NCBI RefSeq assembly: GCF_000565285.1
Contig: NZ_APVL01000017.1
Span: 1-64,000 of the forward strand
DNA: 64,000 bases
DNA from: Cytobacillus firmus DS1
Lineage (GTDB): Bacteria; Bacillota; Bacilli; Bacillales; Cytobacillaceae
Direction of reading: 5' to 3'
How positions within the stretch are numbered: position 1 is the first letter of the stretch; each line of letters starts with the position of its first letter. Below, one piece after another: positions 35,575 through 43,777 of this stretch. Both the position numbers and the translations under genes were made by a program. The notes beneath the pieces are model-generated. The model saw only the letters and a program-made list of their open reading frames with translations, was not told where the DNA came from and made no database searches.

Positions 35575-36171
35575 GTGTATTTTGGGAAAATCAGAAAACA
35601 GACCTCAGACCGGGTACCGCCAAATCAAAACGTAACGACTGCCTTTCCTGTACTGCATTATGGAAATGTTCCACATTATAAGGATATGCAGGAATGGAGT
35701 CTGCAGATATTTGGAGAAGTAGAAAAGGAATTATCCTTTTCACATGAGGAGGTAATGAACCTTCCCCAGACTCTGTACAAAAATGATATCCACTGTGTCA
35801 CGGGCTGGTCAAAGCTTGATAATGTCTGGGAGGGAGTTTCCGCCGCAGAGATTGCCAGGCGGGCAGGTGTAAAAGAAACAGCTCAATTTGTGATTCTTCA
35901 TGCGGAAGAAGGCTGGACCACGAATCTCCCCATTCAAGATTTTTTAAAAAGCACCAGTCTGCTGGCACATACCCATAACGGTGAGCCCCTTACTCCCGAG
36001 CACGGATTTCCGCTGCGGGCCGTGATTCCGCATCTGTATTTCTGGAAAAGTGCAAAGTGGATTAGAGGCGTAGAGTTCTCTAAAATCGACAAGCCTGGTT
36101 TTTGGGAGAAAAACGGCTATCACAACTATGGAGACCCCTTTCGCGAGCAGCGGTTCAGCTGGGATGATTAA
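35575..36171 (+). CDS. yuiH: YuiH, sulfite-oxidase-like molybdopterin-binding protein
   Basis: A 198-residue protein equal in length to B. subtilis YuiH. It has the oxidoreductase molybdopterin-binding fold, with the molybdenum-ligand cysteine in DIHCVTGWS and PHLYFWKSAKWIRGVEF near the C-terminus. It lacks a signal peptide. The GTG at 35575 follows GGAGGCGGCTTCA. It is close downstream of yuiF. The redox partner and substrate are unknown. Confidence 0.87.
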   Translation: MYFGKIRKQTSDRVPPNQNVTTAFPVLHYGNVPHYKDMQEWSLQIFGEVEKELSFSHEEVMNLPQTLYKNDIHCVTGWSKLDNVWEGVSAAEIARRAGVKETAQFVILHAEEGWTTNLPIQDFLKSTSLLAHTHNGEPLTPEHGFPLRAVIPHLYFWKSAKWIRGVEFSKIDKPGFWEKNGYHNYGDPFREQRFSWDD

Positions 36172-36172
36172 T

Positions 36173-36208
36173 AAGTATAAAAGCGTTGCATACGCTTTTA
36201 TACTTAAT
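36173..36208. terminator. Bidirectional terminator between yuiH and racA
   Basis: AAGTATAAAAGCG pairs with CGCTTTTATACTT, flanked by A/T-rich sequence. Confidence 0.85.
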
Positions 36209-36732
36209 TAAAATCCGAACAGCATTGTGAAAATATTTCTCTTTTTTAATTTATTCCTGGGCTTCTCCTGATCAAAAACCAGAAGGGTATCGGCAGGGAT
36301 GTCCCGATTTTTATCAGCTGTCCTGGCTTCAAGAACCTCAATTCGTTTAAGCAGGCGGGCATTTTCTTTCTGCAATTCCTCTATTTCGCTGCGGTGCTGA
36401 AGCAGCTGATAAGACACCACATCATCTGCTTTTCCATTCAGCAGCTTCTCCAGCTCGCTGATTTTTAAATATATTTTCTCTATTGCCGGAGCGGCAGCTG
36501 CTTCTACATGGACCGTACCCTTTCTCGTCTTTTTTCCCTTTACAGTAACGTCCTGCAATATAATCCCCTGATTAAGCTGATCCTGCACCTGTTTTAGCAG
36601 GCTAATGTCATCTTCCGTAAATAAGTAATGACCCAATTCATTTCGTTCCGTGCGGAGTTCCAGTTGTTTAACCCATCGCTGAATAGTGCTTGGTGAAACC
36701 CCTAATAATTTAGCAGCAGCACTTGTATTCAT
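36208..36732 (-). CDS. racA: Chromosome-anchoring protein RacA
   Basis: A 174-residue protein with an N-terminal MerR-like helix-turn-helix (NTSAAAKLLGVSPSTIQRWVK), a long coiled coil (about 85-135) and a hydrophobic C-terminus (RNIFTMLFGF). RacA bridges the origin-proximal DNA to DivIVA at the cell pole during early sporulation, forming the axial filament. The order of the domains and length fit. The ATG is at 36732. A family A element begins about 110 bases upstream. Confidence 0.88.
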   Translation of the reverse strand: MNTSAAAKLLGVSPSTIQRWVKQLELRTERNELGHYLFTEDDISLLKQVQDQLNQGIILQDVTVKGKKTRKGTVHVEAAAAPAIEKIYLKISELEKLLNGKADDVVSYQLLQHRSEIEELQKENARLLKRIEVLEARTADKNRDIPADTLLVFDQEKPRNKLKKRNIFTMLFGF

Positions 36733-36842
36733 ACTGATCCCCTCCCGTTTTCAAAAGGAATTCTACCCCTTTAACGTGAAGTCCTTCCCGGCTGACAAAA
36801 CAAGTTTTCTTTCGCTAAAGAAAGTGCGGATTTTACATTTTT

Positions 36843-37232
36843 TTTATCGCAGTCTAACGGGCAGTAAGACCCCCGCTTCAAGACTCAGAGGAATCAAAGG
36901 AGGATAAGCGGGGACCAAACTGCCCAATCTAGCTGCGGCTCCTAGGGGCTCGAGGTCATAAGCCAATCAGCTGATGGGAAGAAAAGCACTCCCCCCCATC
37001 TGCTCGTCTTATGCTTGTCACCCCAAGGCAAGTCGCCTCGCTTTACAATGTAAAGGCCCGATTGGTGAGATACAGTGAAACTCGCCGACGCGCAGGCAGA
37101 GGCTTAGTTGAACCAATCGGGTTCGTAGTGTCGATTGATCGAAGCGCTAGCGGAGATCTTAGCGACACTAGAACGCGACTAACAATCAGTGGGGGATAAG
37201 GGAACCCCCCACTGATTGAAGTTTCACTTTAT
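36843..37232 (+). repeat. Family A element, copy A3, interrupted by a family B repeat
   Basis: TTTAT at 36843-36847 and at 37228-37232 bound a full family A copy of about 265 bp that is split by a 124-bp insertion at 36926-37049. Without the insertion it is nearly identical to copy A4. It carries four stems: the left-end hairpin, GGCCCGATTGGT/ACCAATCGGG, GTAGTGTCG/CGACACTAG, and CAATCAGTGGGGG/CCCCCACTGATTG. The right end supplies the last codons and TGA of the PAP2 gene. Confidence 0.88.
36926..37049 (+). repeat. Family B repeat nested inside A3 (copy B4)
   Basis: TCTAGC...CTCGAGGTCATAAGCC...CTTATGCTTGTC...CGCTTT is a family B repeat. In A4 the same point reads ACTGCCC-GTAAAGG without interruption, so B4 was inserted after A3. 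Confidence 0.85.
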
Positions 37233-37727
37233 TTCTGGTTTTGAAAGTTTTTCTGTGAACCAGCCTATTGTTCCGCCAATAAGAGCACCGCCAATAACAT
37301 CGGAAGGGTAGTGGTGGCCTGCCCAGATGCGGGCGAAGCCTGTGCATGCTGAAACCCACAGCAAAATACGGCCTATAAATCGGTTTCCGTAAAAAATGAC
37401 GATAGAAGCAGCAAAGGACACCACTGTATGCTTGCTTGGAAAACTTGAATCTCTTTTGGCTGGAATCAATAGGCCAACCTTATTTTTTATGAAGGGACGG
37501 GGCCTGAAATAACAAATTTTTATAATCTTGTTTACAAAGATAGCAATCAGAGAGGCTAAAGCAGCTTTTTTTGCGGATGTTCTGGAAGGTCCTTTGGCCA
37601 GCCACATACATGCCAGGACAAATAAAAATAAATACCTTGCCCTATTTGATAAAAGAATCATCAAAAAGTCCATGAAAGCCATTCGTCCGGAAAAACGGCT
37701 GATTGCCTTGAAAATCTTTAAGTCCAT
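37224..37727 (-). CDS. PAP2 family phosphatase (BcrC-like undecaprenyl-pyrophosphatase)
   Basis: A 167-residue membrane protein with about five helices. PAP2 motifs: KICYFRPRPF (KXXXXXXRP-like), SSFPSKHT (PSGH motif with Lys for Gly), and ARIWAGHHYPSDVIGG (SRXXXXXHXXXD-like). BcrC enzymes dephosphorylate undecaprenyl pyrophosphate for cell-wall synthesis. The ATG at 37727 follows AGGAGACTTAAAA. The final residues EIK and the TGA lie in the end of repeat A3, so the C-terminus was probably altered by that element. Confidence 0.85.
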   Translation of the reverse strand: MDLKIFKAISRFSGRMAFMDFLMILLSNRARYLFLFVLACMWLAKGPSRTSAKKAALASLIAIFVNKIIKICYFRPRPFIKNKVGLLIPAKRDSSFPSKHTVVSFAASIVIFYGNRFIGRILLWVSACTGFARIWAGHHYPSDVIGGALIGGTIGWFTEKLSKPEIK

Positions 37728-37849
37728 TTTTAAGTCTCCTTCTGTCCTTGGGCAGATGCCTGCATAAGGTTCTCCTGTGAATGCCATTTGTTCATTTGTT
37801 TATTATTTGCAGCTTTGCATATAAAAACACCATCTGAGCTAACACAAAA

Positions 37850-37882
37850 AAATAAAACCATGCAGCAATTGCATGGTCTTAA
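37850..37882 (-). terminator. Terminator of the 33-codon small gene
   Basis: On the minus strand AAGACCATGCA pairs with TGCATGGTTTT, followed by ATTTTTTT. Confidence 0.8.
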
Positions 37883-37884
37883 AG

Positions 37885-37986
37885 CTAAGCAGAAAATAAG
37901 TCTATAAACACAAATGAAGCAAAACCCATATAAGGTCTGATGGTGTAGTCGTTTATATTATAATTTGGATAATTCCATAAACTCAT
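37885..37986 (-). CDS. Unrecognised 33-residue small protein with a strong ribosome-binding site
   Basis: The reading frame starts MSLWNYPNYNIND and ends FIDLFSA. It is aromatic-rich in the first half and has a short hydrophobic stretch (YMGFASFVFIDLF) in the second. AAAGGAGGTAACTTG directly precedes the ATG, an optimal ribosome-binding site, and an intrinsic terminator stands right after the stop. It lies downstream of phaC on the same strand, so it may be the last gene of the PHA operon or have its own promoter. No known family comes to mind. Function unknown. Confidence 0.62.
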   Translation of the reverse strand: MSLWNYPNYNINDYTIRPYMGFASFVFIDLFSA

Positions 37987-38040
37987 CAAGTTACCTCCTT
38001 TAAATGTTGAATCCCCTGCAGAGGCAGGGGAATTAAAATA

Positions 38041-39069
38041 TTATATTGGGCCTGATCTAGCTGACAGCCATTTGTCCATATAGTCAGGAACCTTTCCTTT
38101 TGAAGTAAGGTTGGCATGCCCGCCCTGAAGCAGATGAAAAGTTTTATCAGCGCTGGACACTAAGTCCATGACCGGAAGAATCTGCTCTTTTGGAACAAGA
38201 CGGTCATTATCTGAAGCGACAGCGAGCAAATTAGCTTTAATATTACTGAGGACGGCTATCCTTTCTCCAATCGTTAATGTACCGTTCACAAGCTTATTGT
38301 CTTTTAAAAGATCTTGATGGATTTGCTTCAGTGCAGCTCCGGCAAATGGAATATGGCCATTGGTCCACTGGTTAAATTGCTTCCAGCGGGAGGCATATGC
38401 TTCATCGTCTGCCCTGGCCAGAAGCGATAAATATGGAGAGTAATAAAGGGGGGAAGTAAATAGCCGCATACCGGATTTAATGGCAAAGGCGGGGATCAGT
38501 CCCCATGCATCAAAAGTGGTATCCAGGCTGCCTTCTCCATTTCGCAGCTCATCTGCCCATTTATCAAAGACTGGGACAATGCTGAAATCAACCGGTGCGA
38601 CAGACAATACTAAGTTTTTGACCGGTTCATCGGCAATGGCCGCATAAATAGCTGCAAAGGTGCCGCCGAGGCAAAAGCCCATGACAGTTATTTCGTCTGC
38701 TCCCGCGTAATATAAAGCTCTTTTTACCCCCTTCTGGATGTATTCAGTAATATAATTTTCCATCGTAATGTCTTTATCCTCATAGCCCGGAATCCCGAAA
38801 TCCAGCAAGTAGACATCATACCCGCTGTTTACCAAAGCTTCGATTAAACTGTTCTGCGGTCCCAGGTCTAAAATAAAGGGCTGATTGACAAGTGAATAGA
38901 CAAGGAAAATGGGTATACCGTATTTTTTGCTGGAAGGGGCATAGTGCCAGAGAGTTGCCTTATTTCTTTTCCAGACTGCAGTCCTTGGAGTTAAATTGAT
39001 CTCCGGATCGGGCTGAAAAAGAGTATTAGCAAATCCTAGAAGTTTTTCGGAAGCTGTATTTTGTGCCAT
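38041..39069 (-). CDS. phaC: Polyhydroxyalkanoate synthase subunit PhaC (class III/IV)
   Basis: A 342-residue alpha/beta-hydrolase fold polymerase that joins hydroxyacyl-CoA units into storage polyester. The lipase-like box GFCLGGT at 131-137 has the nucleophile Cys133. The other triad members are likely in ASDNDRLVP (Asp) and GGHANL (His). Length fits the short class III/IV enzymes that need a partner subunit. It starts directly after the TAA of the partner gene (TAAATG), so the two are co-translated. Confidence 0.92.
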   Translation of the reverse strand: MAQNTASEKLLGFANTLFQPDPEINLTPRTAVWKRNKATLWHYAPSSKKYGIPIFLVYSLVNQPFILDLGPQNSLIEALVNSGYDVYLLDFGIPGYEDKDITMENYITEYIQKGVKRALYYAGADEITVMGFCLGGTFAAIYAAIADEPVKNLVLSVAPVDFSIVPVFDKWADELRNGEGSLDTTFDAWGLIPAFAIKSGMRLFTSPLYYSPYLSLLARADDEAYASRWKQFNQWTNGHIPFAGAALKQIHQDLLKDNKLVNGTLTIGERIAVLSNIKANLLAVASDNDRLVPKEQILPVMDLVSSADKTFHLLQGGHANLTSKGKVPDYMDKWLSARSGPI

Positions 39070-39426
39070 TTATTTTTCCGCGCTTTCAGCAGGGCTGGCA
39101 AGTGCTTTTTTTATTTCCTCTATTGATTTGGCCAAAGCGATGACTTTTTCGTCAATCTGATCCATTTTTTCTTCAGCCTGCACAGTTAATTTTGCTGCAT
39201 TTGCCACGTCAGTCTTGGTAGGGAAATTAAGAGGGATGGATAGTGTCTCAATGGCGTCCCGGAGTTTTTTCATGCTTGCTGCGGTCACCTCTGAACGGGT
39301 GACTAAGCTTTTGAAAATATCTTCTTTGTTAATAGAATTCTGAATAGATTCATTCAATTCTCTTTCCACTTTTGTCCCTAATTTTTTTATTGCCTGCAAT
39401 AGGGCTTCTGTATGGTTAATAGACAT
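39070..39426 (-). CDS. PhaR/PhaE-like partner subunit or phasin-like coiled-coil protein
   Basis: A 118-residue, highly helical protein, rich in Lys, Glu and Ala, with heptad-like patterns (about 10-118). It sits directly before phaC, where Bacillus carries phaR, the partner subunit of class IV synthase. It is shorter than typical PhaR, so a minimal PhaR or a phasin-like protein are both possible. Start ATG at 39426. Confidence 0.68.
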   Translation of the reverse strand: MSINHTEALLQAIKKLGTKVERELNESIQNSINKEDIFKSLVTRSEVTAASMKKLRDAIETLSIPLNFPTKTDVANAAKLTVQAEEKMDQIDEKVIALAKSIEEIKKALASPAESAEK

Positions 39427-39464
39427 AAACTTTCTCCCTTCTATGAAGTTAGTCTTGTGAGATC

Positions 39465-40238
39465 TTAAAGGGATACCGTCATTCCACCATCAACGACTAA
39501 TACCTGTCCTGTCAAGTAATCAGACGCTTTGGATGATAAAAAGACAGCTGCTCCTTTTAAGTCATGTTCACTTCCAAATCTTCCGGCAGGAATCTTACTG
39601 AGAATAACTGAATTAGACTTTTCAAGAACCTTTGTAATCCTGGTAGGAAAGAAGCCTGGAGCAATAGCGTTTACTTGAATGCCGGCGGGTGCCAGTTTTA
39701 CAGCTAAATCCTTTGTGAGTGTGATAACTGCTCCTTTGCTTGTACTGTAGGCCACTGCATCAAGAAGTGCCGAATGAGTACCCCTCACTCCATTTACGGA
39801 AGAAATATTAATGATTTTGCCGCTCCCCTGCATCGTCATCACTTTTGCGGCGGCTTGTGAAAATAAAAACAGCCCTTTTAAGTTCACATTCATGACTTTG
39901 TCCCATTTATCAGCAGGCAGATCCAGAAAAGGTGCAACCCAGGATGTACCGCTATTATTAATGAGAATATCGATGCTTCCAAATGTCTCCAAAGTCTTTT
40001 GGATGACTTTTTGAATGTCTTCTTCATTAGTGATGTCACATTCGATAGCCAGAGCTTTAACTCCCTTTGCTTCAAGGTTTTTTCTGACATGCTCACATGC
40101 TTCAATATTGCGTGAGCAGACGACAACATTTGCTCCTGCTTCCCCAAGTGCAGTTGCCATTTGCTCTCCGAGCCCGCGTCCTCCTCCAGTGACAATGGCT
40201 GTTTTATTGCCTAAATGAAATAACTCGTTCAATTCCAA
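39465..40238 (-). CDS. Short-chain dehydrogenase/reductase in the PHA operon
   Basis: A 257-residue SDR. TGGGRGLGE is the NAD(P)-binding loop, with NNSGTS, catalytic Ser in ISSVNG, and YSTSKGA for the YxxxK motif. VDGGMTVSL ends the protein. Being first in an operon with PhaR-like and PhaC proteins, it may reduce acetoacetyl-CoA to (R)-3-hydroxybutyryl-CoA, the PhaB role, though other SDR substrates are possible. The sequence does not decide this. Confidence 0.85.
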   Translation of the reverse strand: MELNELFHLGNKTAIVTGGGRGLGEQMATALGEAGANVVVCSRNIEACEHVRKNLEAKGVKALAIECDITNEEDIQKVIQKTLETFGSIDILINNSGTSWVAPFLDLPADKWDKVMNVNLKGLFLFSQAAAKVMTMQGSGKIINISSVNGVRGTHSALLDAVAYSTSKGAVITLTKDLAVKLAPAGIQVNAIAPGFFPTRITKVLEKSNSVILSKIPAGRFGSEHDLKGAAVFLSSKASDYLTGQVLVVDGGMTVSL

Positions 40239-40419
40239 CGTTATCCCTCCTTTATTGGTTATTAATAAGCAACCCTGATATTTAAAATAGACTTCGATAT
40301 AGTATAGACAAGTTCACCTCATGTGGTGCTAAAATTGGATATTTGCCTTGTCCCAAAAATGTATAAGGAAGACTAAAACAGAAAAGGATGGATAACAAAC
40401 GGGTGAGGGAGGCGAAAAG

Positions 40420-40662
40420 GTGGAAAGGGAACAAATCGAGGGTCTTTTTGAAGAAAGCGGAAATCCCGGTTTAAACAGCAAGCTTGCCTATAAAGTCTGG
40501 ATGACAGGGGTATGGGATGAAGAGGATGAAGACAGAATAGAAGCGTTTATAGATGCTTATTCTTTTGAAGAAGAAGGTATAATAACTGGCGAGTTTCTTT
40601 ATCACTATCGGATATTTGCCTATATTCACGAGAGAAATGAATTGCCGTTATTACCGTTTTAG
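40420..40662 (+). CDS. Small acidic conserved protein of unknown function
   Basis: An 80-residue acidic soluble protein (GLNSKLAYKVWMTGVWDEED and IDAYSFEEEGIITGEF segments). I do not recognise a family with certainty. GGGAGGCGAAAAG stands before the GTG at 40420, so it is well supported as a gene. It lies between the divergent PHA operon and the convergent alsT. Confidence 0.72.
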   Translation: MEREQIEGLFEESGNPGLNSKLAYKVWMTGVWDEEDEDRIEAFIDAYSFEEEGIITGEFLYHYRIFAYIHERNELPLLPF

Positions 40663-40674
40663 GGCTACTAAACA

Positions 40675-40710
40675 AAAACAAACACAGATCAGGGACCTGT
40701 GTTTGTTTTA
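40675..40710. terminator. Terminator between the small acidic gene and alsT
   Basis: AAACAAACACAG pairs with CTGTGTTTGTTTT. It works mainly for alsT on the minus strand. Confidence 0.82.
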
Positions 40711-40722
40711 CATATATTAGTA

Positions 40723-42132
40723 TTAGCTTGCCTTATTTAACTGCTTATTTGCTGCTTTATAATGGTTGTCAAAGAATTCATTCGTATCTTTAACAACCAC
40801 TTTGCTTAATAGGATTAATGCAATTAAGTTAGGAATCATCATTAATGCATTTGCCATGTCAGCAAAAGCCCAAACAGTAGTTAAGTTTGCAACAGCACCG
40901 ATTCCAGTTGCAAAAATGTAAATGGCACGGTATCCCATAATTCCTTTTGTGCCAACAAGGTATTCAAAGCATTTTTCACCATATACATACCAGCCGACGA
41001 TTGTTGAGAAGCCGAAGAATATAACTGAGAATGCAACGATATATTCACCAGCTGTTCCAAGGACATGGGCAAAGGCTGCACTTGTTAATGCCCCGCCGTC
41101 AAGGCTGCCGTCATGCGCCACACCTGAGATCAATCCGCCTGTTGTGTCCCAGAAACCAGTCATGATAAGCACCAGGCCGGTCATCGTACAAACCACGATT
41201 GTAACAATAAATGTACCAGTCATCGCAACAAGAGCCTGTTTTACAGGATGGTCTGTCTTTGCATTTCCTGCAATAAGCGCTGCGGTACCAAGGCCGGCTT
41301 CATTTGAGAAGATACCCCTTGAAACACCATTCTTGATTGCTTCAGATACGACAACACCGACAAAACCGCCGGTTGCTGCTACCGGATTGAAGGCATAGTA
41401 GAAGATTGTCTGGAAACCAGGAATGATCTGATCATAGTTAACAGCGAGTATAAGCAATGCCCCGCCAATATATAGAACAGCCATGACTGGAACAAAGAAT
41501 CCAGCTACAGTACTGATGCGCTGAATGCCTCCAAAGATGATTAAGGCAGCCAATACAGCAAGAATGACACCTGTAACCCAATTATTAATTCCGAATGAAG
41601 TATCCATAACAGCTGCAATCGTATTCGATTGAACACTGTTTCCGATGCCCAGAGCTGCAAAAGCACCAAAGACCGCAAAGGCAACTGCCAGCCATTTAAA
41701 TTTCTTGCCAAGACCGCGTTCCACATAATACATCGGTCCGCTGGAGTACTCGCCATTGGCATTTTTTACACGGTATTTCATTGCGAGTAATGCTTCGGCA
41801 TATTTGGTTGCCATTCCAAGCAAACCAACAATCCACATCCAAAAGATGGCTCCTGGTCCGCCGAGTGTAATCGCAGTGGCAACACCAGCGATATTACCAT
41901 TACCAATGGTTGCTGCGAGAGCTGTCATAAGAGCCTTAAAGTTACTGACATCTCCTTCATCATTGGAAGAAGCCTGTCCTTCTTTTGTAAATCCTAATTT
42001 AAACGCATATATCAGTCTTCTGAATTGAAGACCCTTCAGCATGAATGTTAAAAGAACACCCGTACCAAAAAGCAAAATCAAACTTGGTGTGCCCCAGAGC
42101 ACCCCGTTAATTTTATTAAGCGTCTCAAGCAT
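40723..42132 (-). CDS. alsT: Sodium:alanine symporter (AGCS family)
   Basis: A 469-residue membrane protein. AGCS signatures: GNGNIAGVATAITLGGPG near residue 78 and SNEAGLGTAALIAG near 277. About 11 membrane segments. It imports alanine or glycine with Na+. It sits next to the regulator adeR and alanine dehydrogenase ald, so uptake and catabolism are linked. Start ATG at 42132 after GGGAGGCGATGATTT. A perfect cre box lies 18 bases upstream of the start, so CcpA should block its transcription when sugar is plentiful. Confidence 0.92.
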   Translation of the reverse strand: MLETLNKINGVLWGTPSLILLFGTGVLLTFMLKGLQFRRLIYAFKLGFTKEGQASSNDEGDVSNFKALMTALAATIGNGNIAGVATAITLGGPGAIFWMWIVGLLGMATKYAEALLAMKYRVKNANGEYSSGPMYYVERGLGKKFKWLAVAFAVFGAFAALGIGNSVQSNTIAAVMDTSFGINNWVTGVILAVLAALIIFGGIQRISTVAGFFVPVMAVLYIGGALLILAVNYDQIIPGFQTIFYYAFNPVAATGGFVGVVVSEAIKNGVSRGIFSNEAGLGTAALIAGNAKTDHPVKQALVAMTGTFIVTIVVCTMTGLVLIMTGFWDTTGGLISGVAHDGSLDGGALTSAAFAHVLGTAGEYIVAFSVIFFGFSTIVGWYVYGEKCFEYLVGTKGIMGYRAIYIFATGIGAVANLTTVWAFADMANALMMIPNLIALILLSKVVVKDTNEFFDNHYKAANKQLNKAS

Positions 42133-42149
42133 AAATCATCGCCTCCCAG

Positions 42150-42165
42150 ATGTTAACGCTTTCAA
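42150..42165 (-). promoter_or_regulatory. CcpA catabolite-responsive element (cre) of alsT
   Basis: On the minus strand TTGAAAGCGTTAACAT fits the consensus WTGNAANCGNWWNCAW at every position. It lies immediately upstream of the ribosome-binding site of alsT, a roadblock position. Confidence 0.82.
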
Positions 42166-42280
42166 AATTTGTAAATAAAACTATTAAAATATGATTTTTT
42201 TGGAACATGTCCTATTGTAAAATTATCTGAATATAACTTCAAGTCAAATTAAAAAAGTAAAACTATTGGAAATTTTATAA

Positions 42281-42316
42281 AAAGAGGTGACAGGCACCGC
42301 CCGAATTTTGTCGAAT
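42281..42316 (+). repeat. Short intergenic repeat of the GGTGACAGGCACC type
   Basis: AAAGAGGTGACAGGCACCGCCCGAATTTTGTCGAAT resembles a widespread Bacillus intergenic motif. It is single here. The rest of the alsT-adeR gap is AT-rich and includes a weak 12/15 CodY-like match at 42231-42245. Confidence 0.4.
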
Positions 42317-42418
42317 AGCCTGATGGCTTTGGTAGTGTACAGGGTTGGACCTGAGGTATAATATAATAGGATAGAGAAAGTGAAGTTTAAAGAAGTTTTA
42401 CGATTGGGTGATAATAAA

Positions 42419-43660
42419 ATGGAAAAAAATCCGTTTAAGAGGGCATTTAGTGATCTGGAGGAACTGGTAGATAAGATCCGCGATGTCCTGGAATGCCCTG
42501 TTACAATAGAAGATGTTAATCATCGCCTGCTTGCATACAGTACACATGATGATCAGACAGATACCGCGAGAATCGCTACAATCATCAGCAGAAAGGTTCC
42601 TGAAAAGGTGATTAATCGTTTATGGAAGGATCGTGTGATTCCCCAACTGATGCAAAGCGGCGAACCGCTTAGAATTCCTGAAATAAAAGAGATAGGACTG
42701 GGAAATCGGGTAGCCATTTCTATACGCAATCATAATGAGGTATTAGGCTACATCTGGGCAGTCGAAGAAGAAGCTGCTTTAACAGAAAGCAAGCTGAATA
42801 TGCTAAAGCTGGCCGCACAGTCTGCAAGGACGGAAATGTTAAGATTAAACGCCCAAAAGAAAAAAAGGGCTGAGGGATACCGGGATTTTTTCTGGGAGCT
42901 GCTAACCGGCCATTTCCATAGTCATGATGAAATCTCAGACAGATTTGAGGATTTGAGCATAAAACCGCCATCACCGTTTGCGGTGATAGTCTTTAGATTT
43001 AAAGAAGAAGTTACCCCTAAAATAGAACAAAAGATCATCTATCTGATCACGACAAGCCAAAAGGTTCATATAACATTTCATGCTGCGATGGGGAATGAAT
43101 TTATTATTTTGGCAGCGCCGCCTGAACCTGCCACAGCTGAAAATACTTTTATTGAATTCATCCAGTTTTTCATTGATCAAATGAAAACGCGATTTAGCAT
43201 TGATCATATCAACGGGGCAACAGGAACAACTTATCAGCACTTTGAAAAAGTTGAAAAAAGCTATCAGGAAGCATTGCAGGTTCTGCGTCTTAAAGAACAA
43301 TTCCCGGAAGAGATTCATCATGTTTATAGCTATCAGCAGCTTGGCATTTTCCGCTATCTTGATGCCATCCTTGAAAAGAAACGGCAGGAACCGTATGAGC
43401 ACCCGGCTATCGAAAAGATTACTAAATATGACCTTGAGCACAGGACCAATCTGCTCACTACTCTGGAAGCTTTTATTGATCATGACAGTAATGTGAATGA
43501 AACAGCTAAGAGGCTGCATATTCATATGAATACACTTAATTACCGGTTAAAGAGGATAACCGATATTGGGAAAGTTGACCTGAAGAATACGAATACAAAA
43601 CTTTCTTTATATCTTGAACTTAAAATCCGGAGAATGGAAAAGAAGAGCCCTCATTTGTAG
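42419..43660 (+). CDS. adeR: PucR-type regulator AdeR, activator of ald
   Basis: A 413-residue regulator. The C-terminal PucR HTH (about 355-410, NETAKRLHIHMNTLNYRLKRI) and an N-terminal sensor region are present. AdeR of B. subtilis activates alanine dehydrogenase in response to alanine. The gene directly precedes ald, fitting that role. The ATG at 42419 follows GGGTGATAATAAA; an earlier ATG-like start in the longer frame lacks a site. It ends in a terminator that overlaps its 3' end. Confidence 0.88.
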   Translation: MEKNPFKRAFSDLEELVDKIRDVLECPVTIEDVNHRLLAYSTHDDQTDTARIATIISRKVPEKVINRLWKDRVIPQLMQSGEPLRIPEIKEIGLGNRVAISIRNHNEVLGYIWAVEEEAALTESKLNMLKLAAQSARTEMLRLNAQKKKRAEGYRDFFWELLTGHFHSHDEISDRFEDLSIKPPSPFAVIVFRFKEEVTPKIEQKIIYLITTSQKVHITFHAAMGNEFIILAAPPEPATAENTFIEFIQFFIDQMKTRFSIDHINGATGTTYQHFEKVEKSYQEALQVLRLKEQFPEEIHHVYSYQQLGIFRYLDAILEKKRQEPYEHPAIEKITKYDLEHRTNLLTTLEAFIDHDSNVNETAKRLHIHMNTLNYRLKRITDIGKVDLKNTNTKLSLYLELKIRRMEKKSPHL

Positions 43661-43688
43661 ATTTCCACAAATGGAGGCTCTTTTATTT
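43643..43688 (+). terminator. Terminator of adeR
   Basis: AGAGCCCTCATTTGT pairs with ACAAATGGAGGCTCT, followed by TTTTATTTT. Confidence 0.85.
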
Positions 43689-43777
43689 TACCGATTTAAC
43701 AATGACAGCGCTTTACTAAAATTATTATACTTACAATAGTAAATAACATAATTGATAGATTGAAAGGGGATTTTTCC

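Noticed and set aside
42231-42245. CodY-like box upstream of alsT
   Set aside because: Only 12 of 15 positions match, too weak to list beside a perfect cre.
43700-43716. Possible cre upstream of ald
   Set aside because: Three mismatches at conserved positions.
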